From assembly GCA_024278975.1 (NCBI GenBank), contig JAJRSD010000095.1, positions 1 through 35,273 of the forward strand: DNA of 35,273 nt, given 5' to 3'. Of this stretch, positions 1 through 7,191 are shown one piece after another. A program made the position numbers and the translations under genes. The notes beneath the pieces are model-generated. The model saw nothing but the letters and a program-made list of their open reading frames with translations. It searched no databases and was not told where the DNA came from. The first letter of the stretch is position 1. Each line of letters begins with the position of its first letter. The stretch comes from Bacteroidota bacterium (lineage in GTDB: Bacteria; Bacteroidota; Bacteroidia; Bacteroidales; Prolixibacteraceae).

Positions 1-79
1 ATTCACGGCGTGAGTTTTTGCAAATTGCAACGCCGTTATTAATCTTTCTTGCTGTTTGTTTACAACTCACACCGTGAAT
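1..79. repeat. 79-bp MITE-like palindromic element, copy 1
   Basis: The element begins ATTCACGGCGTGAGTT and ends AACTCACACCGTGAAT, giving 16-nt terminal inverted repeats with one mismatch. A second copy of exactly the same length lies at 32773-32851 in the opposite orientation and matches at 72 of 79 positions by hand alignment. It has no coding capacity. It looks like a non-autonomous mobile element or other dispersed intergenic repeat. The family name is not known to me. Confidence 0.85.
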
Positions 80-97
80 ATTCCAACAAAAATAAAA

Positions 98-138
98 GGA
101 TGCCATCTTTCTCAACTGTGCAGAGAAAGATGGTATCC
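98..138 (-). terminator. Hairpin downstream of uraA; 41-nt repeat, copy 1
   Basis: The arms GGATGCCATCTTTCTC and GAGAAAGATGGTATCC form a long stem. On the minus strand the stem is followed by a T-rich run (complement of 83-97), so it can end transcription of the uracil permease gene. The same 41-nt sequence occurs inverted at 29954-29994 (35 of 41 identical), so the hairpin is also a dispersed repeat and not only a private terminator. Confidence 0.7.
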
Positions 139-164
139 ATATTAAATTTTAATAATACTTTTTA

Positions 165-1367
165 CTACTCCTCTTTTTTTATTTGAGGAAGAATAAGATT
201 TAAAATAATTCCAACTGTAGCAGCCAGTCCTATTCCTGCCAACGAGAAGTTTCCGTATTGAATAACTGCTCCACCAATTCCAACTGTCAAAACTACCGAA
301 ACAATTACTTGATTTCGGGTCTCCGACAAACTGGATTTTGATTCAACCAATGTTTTAATACCGATAAAAGCAATCATTCCAAAAAGCAGTAACATTATTC
401 CTCCTAAAACAGCAACCGGAATAGTTTTAAGAAAACCACTGATTTTACCAACAAATGCAAACACAATTGCTGTTATTGCCGCAATTCTTAAAATAAACGG
501 ATTGGTAATTTTAGTTAATGCAATTGCACCGGTAACCTCGGAGTAAGTAGTATTTGGAACACCTCCGAAAAAGCCTGCAACTGCAGTTGCAATTCCATCG
601 CCAAGCAGTGTGCGATGCAGGCCGGGTTTCTCTATAAAATTTTTATCGCACACTCCTCCAATTGCGTATATATCTCCAACATGCTCAATAATAGGGGCAA
701 TTGCAACCGGAATCATATATAAAATTGCCTGCCAGCTAAATTGCGGCATGGTAAACTTAGGCATCGACAACCAGGCTGCTTCCTGAACGGCTGAATAATC
801 AACCTTTCCCCAAATTATTGCTACAACATAACCAACTGCAATGGCTATAAAAACTGGAATTAGTTTAATCATTTTCTTTCCAAAAACAACTACCGAAATA
901 GCAGTTGCTAAAGTAATAACTGCAATTGGCCAATCGTTTTTTGCCATATCAACAGCAACCGATGCCAGCGATAACCCAATAATCATAATAACCGGACCAA
1001 CTACTGAAGCAGGAAAAAGTCTTTCAATAAATTTTAGTCCGCGCACTTTTACCAAAGCTGAAACTACACCATAAACAACGCCCACGGCAATAATTCCTGA
1101 AAGTGTACCCGGCCAGCCAAACAGTCGCGTGGCTTCAATAATTGGGGCAATAAATGCAAAACTGCTTCCTAAAAATACAGGTACTTGTCCTTTAGTAATT
1201 AAGTGAAAAATTAGTGTTCCAACACCGGCTGTAAATAGTGCCACTGCCGGATCGATGCCTACAAGTAGCGGGACTAAAACTGTTGCGCCAAATGCAACAA
1301 ATAGAAATTGAATACCAAGAATAGTGTTTTTTGGTGTTAGTTGTTCGCGAAATGTTTTTTTACTCAT
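165..1367 (-). CDS. uraA: Uracil permease (NCS2 / nucleobase:cation symporter)
   Basis: This 400-residue inner-membrane protein has 12-14 hydrophobic segments and is probably a proton-coupled uracil importer of the NCS2 (UraA) family, feeding pyrimidine salvage. Visible family features are QVPVFLGSSFAFIAP at about residue 61, VGPVIMIIGLSLA at about 123, and the two half-helix regions that hold the substrate. These contain Glu228-His229 in IIEHVGD and Glu277 in NTTYSEVTGA, corresponding to the glutamates that bind uracil in E. coli UraA. The length is typical of the family. The start MSKKTFREQLTPKN is the usual short cytoplasmic N-terminus. No upp or other pyrimidine gene is adjacent. A xanthine/uric acid specificity is possible, but the sequence reads closer to uracil permeases. 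Confidence 0.9.
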   Translation of the reverse strand: MSKKTFREQLTPKNTILGIQFLFVAFGATVLVPLLVGIDPAVALFTAGVGTLIFHLITKGQVPVFLGSSFAFIAPIIEATRLFGWPGTLSGIIAVGVVYGVVSALVKVRGLKFIERLFPASVVGPVIMIIGLSLASVAVDMAKNDWPIAVITLATAISVVVFGKKMIKLIPVFIAIAVGYVVAIIWGKVDYSAVQEAAWLSMPKFTMPQFSWQAILYMIPVAIAPIIEHVGDIYAIGGVCDKNFIEKPGLHRTLLGDGIATAVAGFFGGVPNTTYSEVTGAIALTKITNPFILRIAAITAIVFAFVGKISGFLKTIPVAVLGGIMLLLFGMIAFIGIKTLVESKSSLSETRNQVIVSVVLTVGIGGAVIQYGNFSLAGIGLAATVGIILNLILPQIKKEE

Positions 1368-1412
1368 TTTAAGTTAGGTTATATATTTGTTGAGTGAAAT
1401 AGTATCTGTTTT

Positions 1413-2213
1413 CTATTGCAAAATACCGGAAGGGATCTCCTTAATCGGTTTAACCCGAATTGATTTAATAAATAACTCGCCACCTTCGGATTGTAACTGT
1501 ATTTTACCCTTTGTAAGTGGTTCAAATTTTCCTTCACCAATATATTTTCCCGATTTATAATTTACCATATTTACCTCTCCGTTAACAACATGAACGGAAG
1601 TAGTTCCATAACAATAAATTTCCACCGTATTCCAATCTCCAATTGGTTTTTCGTAATCATTATTTTTAGCAACAATCCTTGTTTCTGTATCTGGGATAGA
1701 TGGTGTAATTTCTCCATCTTTGCTATAAACATATTTATCTTCGCTATTCTTAATCATTGGTATTTCGCAATACGATCTCCCCATTCTGTAAGAATCTCCG
1801 ATATTACCCGTCAACAATTGCAGTTCGTGCGAACTCATCCATACTCCTAATCCCACACCAAAATCTCCATAACTGTGGTATAAAAGTCCTGAATTGCGTT
1901 TTGAAAAAACCTCATCACCCCATTTAAATTCCATTATAAGGTGATAATTTTCAAATTCTTCTTTTGTTGCAATCGATGCATTTACTTCGCCCGATATTCT
2001 TAATACTTTTTCACCATCAAGTTCAACAACCGAAAAAAGGTTTAGCGGATCTTTGTTTAATCCAATAGATTCTCCACCATCTTCTACAGATCCAACCCAA
2101 GTGTCCCAACCATCGAGGCTTTCACCATTAAAAAGTTGCTGCCACGGTTTTTGGCACGAATTGAGTGTTAAAAAAATAATGGTGAATAAGAGGATGTAAT
2201 TTAATTTTTTCAT
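1413..2213 (-). CDS. DUF1080 (3-keto-disaccharide hydrolase-like) lipoprotein
   Basis: This 266-residue exported protein has a lipoprotein signal ending LTLNSC, with the modified Cys at position 20, so it should be anchored in a membrane facing the periplasm or cell surface. The mature part starts with WQQLFNGESLDGWDTW, the hallmark opening of the DUF1080 / 3-keto-disaccharide hydrolase fold, a concanavalin-like beta-sandwich. It ends with the usual GKIQLQSEGGELFIKSIRVKPI strand pair. Members of the family act on 3-keto-glucosides or bind glycans. The substrate here cannot be told and no 3-dehydrogenase partner is nearby. The 45-nt gap to uraA and unrelated function make a shared operon uncertain. 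Confidence 0.85.
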   Translation of the reverse strand: MKKLNYILLFTIIFLTLNSCQKPWQQLFNGESLDGWDTWVGSVEDGGESIGLNKDPLNLFSVVELDGEKVLRISGEVNASIATKEEFENYHLIMEFKWGDEVFSKRNSGLLYHSYGDFGVGLGVWMSSHELQLLTGNIGDSYRMGRSYCEIPMIKNSEDKYVYSKDGEITPSIPDTETRIVAKNNDYEKPIGDWNTVEIYCYGTTSVHVVNGEVNMVNYKSGKYIGEGKFEPLTKGKIQLQSEGGELFIKSIRVKPIKEIPSGILQ

Positions 2214-2293
2214 TTTAATATGGTTTTAGTTTTTAGTTTCACTTTAGCTCACGGCTTCATTCTGTACCTGCTTCTGAATTTATTGTTTTTAAG

Positions 2294-2320
2294 AGATGCT
2301 GAAATAAATTCAGCATGACG
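2294..2320. repeat. Solo 27-nt palindromic repeat (half of the element at 14884-15006)
   Basis: AGATGCTGAAATAAATTCAGCATGACG is the reverse complement of 14884-14910 with one mismatch (26/27). The core ATGCTGAA / TTCAGCAT is a perfect hairpin. It lies in the 214-bp gap between the DUF1080 and HTH genes. Confidence 0.75.
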
Positions 2321-2367
2321 TAAAAATATTTTTAGTTTTAGTATAACAACAGTTTGTTTTTCATAAA

Positions 2368-2397
2368 AAAACTGCCCCATAAATATAGGACAGTTTT
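2368..2397 (-). terminator. Rho-independent terminator of the HTH gene
   Basis: The arms AAAACTGCCC and GGACAGTTTT pair around a loop of about 10 nt (one mismatch). Read on the minus strand, the stem is followed by a run of T. It lies about 30 bp past the stop of the 82-residue gene. Confidence 0.75.
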
Positions 2398-2427
2398 ATT
2401 AATATTTTATTGAATAATATACTTTTG

Positions 2428-2676
2428 TTAAACTGCTTCCAAAATTTCTTTTGCTCTTTCTAAAATTTTAGTGTCGTCGAGGAGAACGATTCCCCCGTTT
2501 GGTCCCGGTTCCATATGAATTCCAACTGCATTCCCGTTTGTGTAATTAGCGCCCCCAAAATAATTCCTGACGGTTTCCTCCGTAACATCAAACTCTTGCG
2601 CCATCTTTCTAATTGAACCGTCAGGTAAGCTGTCTTTGATTTTACGCAGCTCGTTAAAAGTGATTTTTTTCTCCAT
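2428..2676 (-). CDS. Small helix-turn-helix DNA-binding protein
   Basis: This is an 82-residue cytoplasmic protein. Residues 7-40 (FNELRKIKDSLPDGSIRKMA, then EFDVTEETVRNYFGG) look like a helix-turn-helix, with GSIRKMAQEF as the first helix and TEETVRNYF as the recognition helix. A Gly/Asn-rich turn (GGANYTNGN) is followed by HMEPGPNGGIVLLDD and a C-terminal helix. Small proteins of this type occur alone in Bacteroidota genomes, and I know of no defined function. It has its own terminator at 2368-2397 and an upstream AACGT-n5-ACGTT palindrome at 2718-2732, so it is probably monocistronic and might be self-regulated. The family assignment rests on pattern only. Confidence 0.7.
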   Translation of the reverse strand: MEKKITFNELRKIKDSLPDGSIRKMAQEFDVTEETVRNYFGGANYTNGNAVGIHMEPGPNGGIVLLDDTKILERAKEILEAV

Positions 2677-2717
2677 CTTGTCTATTTTTATTTTATTAAT
2701 ACTATTGGTTGTTAAAG

Positions 2718-2732
2718 AACGTGTTGTACGTT
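2718..2732. promoter_or_regulatory. Short palindrome upstream of the HTH gene
   Basis: AACGT-gttgt-ACGTT is a perfect 5+5 palindrome 42-56 bp upstream of the HTH start. It could be an operator or chance. The rest of the 255-bp gap 2677-2931 is plain AT-rich sequence with no clear promoter consensus. Confidence 0.25.
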
Positions 2733-2931
2733 ATGTAGGTAAAATTATAATTAATAATCTAATAACAAAAGATTTAATAATAGGTTTTTAAACTTTCTGA
2801 ATATTTCTGATTTAGACACGCAAAATCAAATATGCCAACAATTCTACAAGCATCTAAAATTCAGTTAATAACATTCGATATTAAAATTATAGACAGAAAA
2901 TTTGATGAAAATAATTAACAATTTTTAATAC

Positions 2932-5883
2932 TCAATTTATTCCGGTTTTTATGCAATCGTAAATTGCCTGATGCATTGCAGTACGAATATTTAATTGGTA
3001 CAATTTTCGGTTTTCGCGCGTTGGGTAAACCCGGTTCGACATGAAGATAAAAAGCAATCCATTATCGGGGTCGGCCCATGCAAAAGTGCCGGTGTATCCG
3101 CTGTGTCCGAAACTATTTTTACTTGTATTTACTGCAGGATACGCATCGCGCAGTTCATTTTTATCGTTATCAATTAATGGTTTATCAAAGCCAAGTCCAC
3201 GCCGGTTTTTATTATCAGGAAATTGAATTCGTGTAAATTCATTCATTGTTTTTTCCGAAATATATCGCCGCCCGCCAAAATATCCTTTCTGTAAATACAT
3301 CTGAAATAGTTTTGCTAAATCATTTGCAGAACCAAACAGTCCGGCATTTCCGGAAACTCCTCCCATCATTGCAGCACCTTCGTCGTGTACAAAACCACGC
3401 AGTTGTTCCATTCTAAAAAAGTCATCCATTTCAGTCGGAATTATACGTTTTAAAGGATAATGTTTATAAGCATTAAAAGTAATTGTGGAGGCTCCGAGAG
3501 GTTTGTAGAAAGTACTCTTCAGATAACTTTCGTATTGCTGTCCGGTTAAATTTGAAATAATTTGGGGATACAAATAAAAACTTAAACCCGAATATATATA
3601 TCGTTTTCGGGGAAGCAGATCAGAAGTTCGAATAGTATCGAACATCGTTTTCCTGAAATTTTTATTCATATATAAATTATCAGAAACGCGTACACTGAAT
3701 CTTTCGGAAGGACTATTCCTAAAGACATTTTTATCAAGCTCTCCATTTTCGGTTATTGTCATTGTCCAAAAAGCAATCCACGAAGCCAGCCGCGACTGGT
3801 GTGCAAGAACATCGCGAACCTTTAAATCCTTTTTGTTCGAGTCTTCAAAATCTTTCCAATATCTGCTGAATTTAGAGTCGAGGTCGATTTTTCCCTCATC
3901 AACTAGCTTCATTAAAGCCGGCAGCGGCCCCGTCACTTTTGTTACCGATGCCCAGTCGTAAATATTATTTTTTTCAACTTTCTGAATTTTATTAAAAGTG
4001 TGATAACCGTAGCATTTATGAAAAATAACTTTACCATTTTTTGCAATTAAAACCTGGCAGCCTGGATACGCAGCCGAATCGACTCCAAGATTTGCAATCG
4101 AGTCTATTTTATGTTCAAGCAAAACAGATTGTATTCCAACATCTTCTGGTATTGTGTACGAAAAACACTTATTTTTTTTTACCTCTATTCCATCATTTAG
4201 TTTAAAACGGTTGTCGATTGTTACCGGCAATTTACCATCAGCATCGAATGCACCGAAAATAAGTTGTGCCGCTAATTCCTGAGTTAAGCGGTTATTCTGA
4301 TAAGCCAGAATTAAGCCTTTTGAATGATGAATATTGGGAAAATGTTTTAGTACATAGGCATTCCCGAAAAATACAAATATAGAGTTGTACTCGTTTACAA
4401 TCTCCGAAACTGCCCGTCGCTGAAGTTCGGTGGTTCCATATTTTTTCGATGGATAGATATTTATTGCATTAATTCCGGCAATTACCAAATTATAGTTTTC
4501 CAGTTTCCTACGAAGGCTTATCCACTCTTTTTCAGTAGCATTTTTCGATAGGTAGAAATTGTCGGTTTCAGTATAATTACCAACCATTTTCTGGAAAGCA
4601 GAGATTTTATTCTCACCAATAATAACAGTGGCAATTTTTAGTTTTTCGAGATTTTGAACAGGTAAAATATTGTCGTTTTTTAAAACTGTTAACGAACCCT
4701 TAATTAGTTTTCTACTTGTTAATTCGTAATATGGCGAATTTAATCTTGCAGTTAGATTTTTAGTTTCGGCAGGTTTATATTCATTTAAATTGGTCCACCG
4801 TTTAAGAGCCAAAATTGTGCGGCATTTTTTATCAATTTCCGCCTCCTGATAATCTCCACTTTTAACAGCAAGTTTAATTGTTTCGATTGCTTTTTTCAAA
4901 TCGGGAACAAATTCAATAATATCGTTTCCGGCTTTTAGTGCAATCAATTCTGCTTTACCAGCTTCTTTTCGCACGCCTTTCATATTCATAGCATCGGTTA
5001 CAACAAAACCTTTAAACCCGATTTCACCCTTCAAATAACCGGTAATTATTTTTTTTGAAAGCGACGAAGGTGTGCCGGAATCATCTAACGAAGGAACATT
5101 CAGGTGTGCCGACATAACTCCGCTAACCCCTTTTTCTGACAGAAAGCGGAAAGGATACGACTCGATTTCATCTATTCGCTTTTTTGAATGTTCTACCAAA
5201 GGCAGTGTTTTATGCGAGTCGGTTTTTGTGTCGCCGTGCCCTGGAAAATGTTTAGCCACAGGAATTACACCGACATCCTGCATTCCTTTTGCAACCATCC
5301 ACGCTTTATTTGCTACGTTCTTTTTATCTTCGCCAAACGACCTGAAATTTATAACCGGATTATTCGGATTTGTACTCACATCGGCAACCGGCGCAAAATT
5401 CATCTGAATTCCCATCATTTTTAACTGATTACCAAAATCGCGTCCCATCTGATAAATATATGTTGTATCGCGAATTGCGCCAATTGCCTGCGCGTACGGA
5501 TAAATCATTGTGCTGTCGATACGCATTTTCGGCCCCCACTCAGCATCGGTAGAAACAAGGAGCGGTAAATCAGAAGCTGCCTGAAACTCGTTAATCCACG
5601 AAGTAGTTTTTACCGGAGTTCCCTGCATCACAATAATTCCGCCAAGTTTATATGTTTTTATAAGATTTATAACCCTTGTTTTTTCGGTGTCATCACGCTT
5701 CGGATAAACCGAAATTACCATCAGTTGAGCTATTTTTTCTTCGAGAGTTAACCCTTGCAGTTGTGTGTTTACCCACTCGCTGTTTAAATATTTTTTGTAT
5801 GGCGGTTCGGTTGCCGATACATTTAAAACAGTGAACATTAACAACAGAAATAAGCCGGAAAATAATTTTTGAATTGATCTCAT
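2932..5883 (-). CDS. NagZ-type beta-N-acetylglucosaminidase (GH3) fused to a serine hydrolase (beta-lactamase fold)
   Basis: This is a 983-residue exported fusion with a signal peptide at residues 1-24. Residues 35-365 are a NagZ-like GH3 barrel. KHFPGHGDT at 211-219 with Asp222 and His224 is the Asp-His acid/base loop that separates NagZ enzymes from other GH3 members, and Asp297 in VVTDAMNM is the nucleophile. A second GH3-type domain spans about 390-565. Residues 590-980 form a class C beta-lactamase/AmpH-like domain with SVTK (Ser646, Lys649) and HSGYTG (927-932). The usual Tyr-x-Asn (or Asp) motif reads Tyr764-Ser-Gly. The pair should remove GlcNAc from muropeptides and act on peptide or ester bonds in the periplasm. 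It diverges from the NamZ-like gene 91 bp away, matching the NagZ/NamZ pairing known from Bacillus and Tannerella. Confidence 0.9.
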   Translation of the reverse strand: MRSIQKLFSGLFLLLMFTVLNVSATEPPYKKYLNSEWVNTQLQGLTLEEKIAQLMVISVYPKRDDTEKTRVINLIKTYKLGGIIVMQGTPVKTTSWINEFQAASDLPLLVSTDAEWGPKMRIDSTMIYPYAQAIGAIRDTTYIYQMGRDFGNQLKMMGIQMNFAPVADVSTNPNNPVINFRSFGEDKKNVANKAWMVAKGMQDVGVIPVAKHFPGHGDTKTDSHKTLPLVEHSKKRIDEIESYPFRFLSEKGVSGVMSAHLNVPSLDDSGTPSSLSKKIITGYLKGEIGFKGFVVTDAMNMKGVRKEAGKAELIALKAGNDIIEFVPDLKKAIETIKLAVKSGDYQEAEIDKKCRTILALKRWTNLNEYKPAETKNLTARLNSPYYELTSRKLIKGSLTVLKNDNILPVQNLEKLKIATVIIGENKISAFQKMVGNYTETDNFYLSKNATEKEWISLRRKLENYNLVIAGINAINIYPSKKYGTTELQRRAVSEIVNEYNSIFVFFGNAYVLKHFPNIHHSKGLILAYQNNRLTQELAAQLIFGAFDADGKLPVTIDNRFKLNDGIEVKKNKCFSYTIPEDVGIQSVLLEHKIDSIANLGVDSAAYPGCQVLIAKNGKVIFHKCYGYHTFNKIQKVEKNNIYDWASVTKVTGPLPALMKLVDEGKIDLDSKFSRYWKDFEDSNKKDLKVRDVLAHQSRLASWIAFWTMTITENGELDKNVFRNSPSERFSVRVSDNLYMNKNFRKTMFDTIRTSDLLPRKRYIYSGLSFYLYPQIISNLTGQQYESYLKSTFYKPLGASTITFNAYKHYPLKRIIPTEMDDFFRMEQLRGFVHDEGAAMMGGVSGNAGLFGSANDLAKLFQMYLQKGYFGGRRYISEKTMNEFTRIQFPDNKNRRGLGFDKPLIDNDKNELRDAYPAVNTSKNSFGHSGYTGTFAWADPDNGLLFIFMSNRVYPTRENRKLYQLNIRTAMHQAIYDCIKTGIN

Positions 5884-5939
5884 TTTAAAGTTTAGTTAAA
5901 AAATAGTATCATTAATTCTTTTATCAAAATTGCAATTGA

Positions 5940-5947
5940 TATTTTCG
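5940..5947 (+). promoter_or_regulatory. Possible -7 element for the namZ-like operon
   Basis: TATTTTCG differs by one base from the Bacteroidota -7 consensus TAnnTTTG and lies 28 bp before the plus-strand ATG. TTG triplets lie upstream, but the spacing is not convincing. Confidence 0.25.
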
Positions 5948-5953
5948 CAACTA

Positions 5954-5961
5954 CAAATGTA
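5954..5961 (-). promoter_or_regulatory. -7 promoter element for the nagZ-like gene
   Basis: On the minus strand this reads TACATTTG, a perfect TAnnTTTG match, 70 bp upstream of the nagZ-like start. No TTG at -33 spacing was found. The two divergent promoters would overlap in the 91-bp gap. Confidence 0.4.
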
Positions 5962-5974
5962 ATATTTTATAATC

Positions 5975-7144
5975 ATGATAAAGTTTACCGGATTACTATT
6001 TCTATTACTCATTTTTGGATTTTGTACAGTTTCGCAAAACGAAAGAATTATAACCGGAGCAGAACAACCTCAGAAGTATCTTCCTCTGTTAAAAAATAAG
6101 AATGTTGGTTTGGTTGTAAATCATACATCGGTTGTTGGCAATTTACATTTAGTCGATTTTCTTCTATCTGAAAACATTAATGTGAAAAAGATTTTTGCAC
6201 CCGAGCATGGTTTTCGTGGCGACACATCGGCAGGTGCTGAAATTGAGGATGGCATCGATAAAACTACCGGTATTCCTGTATTTTCGTTATACGGAAAAAC
6301 ACGAAAACCAACGCATGAACATTTAAAAAATATCGATGTAATTATTTTTGATATTCAGGATGTCGGGTGCAGGTTTTACACCTATATTTCTACTCTGCAT
6401 TTGGTTATAGAAGCGTGTGCCGAAAACAGTATTCCGCTGATTGTTTTAGACCGCCCCAATCCCAACGGAGATTATGTTGCAGGTCCGATTCGGAAACCCG
6501 AATTTAAATCGTTTGTGGGAATGGATCCGATCCCGGTTGTACATGGTTTAACAGTTGGCGAACTTGCCAAAATGATAAACGGCGAAAAGTGGCACAATGC
6601 AAAGCAGAGTTGCGATTTGAAAGTTATTCCGGTTAAAAATTATACACACTCAACAAAATACGAGTTACCAATAAATCCATCACCAAACCTACCAAATTAT
6701 ATATCGGTGAGACTTTACGCATCGCTCTGTTTTTTCGAAGCAACCAGTGTAAGTGTGGGGCGCGGAACAGATTTTCCGTTTCAGGTTTTGGGTGGATTAA
6801 ATCCGAATTTGGGTGATTTTAAATTCACCCCAAAAAGTATTCCCGGAGTTTCAATAAATCCTTTAAATAAAGGGAAAGAGTGTTTCGGAATTGATTTGCG
6901 GGAGCTAAAAGAAACTCCAAAACTTACCCTTAAATATTTTTTATATTTTTATTCCCGATATGAAAATGAAGGGGATTTTTTAACCCGCGAAAAGTGGTTA
7001 AATAAACTTGCCGGAACCGACGATTTAATCAAACAAATTAGAGAAGGCAAAACAGAAAAAGAGATACTTGCAAGCTGGCAGCCGGAGTTAAAAAAGTATA
7101 TGAAACTCAGAAAAAAATATTTGTTATATACTGACTTCGAATAA
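5975..7144 (+). CDS. NamZ-like exo-beta-N-acetylmuramidase (DUF1343, GH171)
   Basis: This 389-residue exported protein has a hydrophobic N-terminus (MIKFTGLLFLLLIFGF), followed by the DUF1343 pattern. It contains VGLVVNHTSVVG at about 44, FAPEHGFRGD at 74-83 (with the conserved Glu77), EDGID, IIFDIQDVGCRFYTYI at about 123 and LDRPNPNG at 158. DUF1343 is the family of Bacillus subtilis NamZ (YbbC), which releases N-acetylmuramic acid from the non-reducing end of peptidoglycan fragments after NagZ has removed GlcNAc. The divergent neighbour is a NagZ-like enzyme and the next gene a sugar-type symporter, so the role in muropeptide breakdown is well supported by context. Cys17 could be lipidated, but the lipobox is poor. 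Confidence 0.88.
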   Translation: MIKFTGLLFLLLIFGFCTVSQNERIITGAEQPQKYLPLLKNKNVGLVVNHTSVVGNLHLVDFLLSENINVKKIFAPEHGFRGDTSAGAEIEDGIDKTTGIPVFSLYGKTRKPTHEHLKNIDVIIFDIQDVGCRFYTYISTLHLVIEACAENSIPLIVLDRPNPNGDYVAGPIRKPEFKSFVGMDPIPVVHGLTVGELAKMINGEKWHNAKQSCDLKVIPVKNYTHSTKYELPINPSPNLPNYISVRLYASLCFFEATSVSVGRGTDFPFQVLGGLNPNLGDFKFTPKSIPGVSINPLNKGKECFGIDLRELKETPKLTLKYFLYFYSRYENEGDFLTREKWLNKLAGTDDLIKQIREGKTEKEILASWQPELKKYMKLRKKYLLYTDFE

Positions 7145-7153
7145 ATAATCTTC

Positions 7154-7178
7154 GGACTTCCGACTTTGGACTTCCGAC
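7154..7178. repeat. Two-unit 14-bp tandem repeat
   Basis: GGACTTCCGAC occurs at 7154-7164 and again at 7168-7178, with a period of 14 bp, in the 47-bp gap before the symporter gene. Its function is unknown. It may be a short dispersed intergenic repeat. Confidence 0.6.
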
Positions 7179-7191
7179 CAATTTTAAACTT

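Noticed and set aside
7154-7178. Start of a CRISPR-like repeat array
   Set aside because: Only two 14-bp units with a 3-bp spacer; no further repeats and no cas genes.
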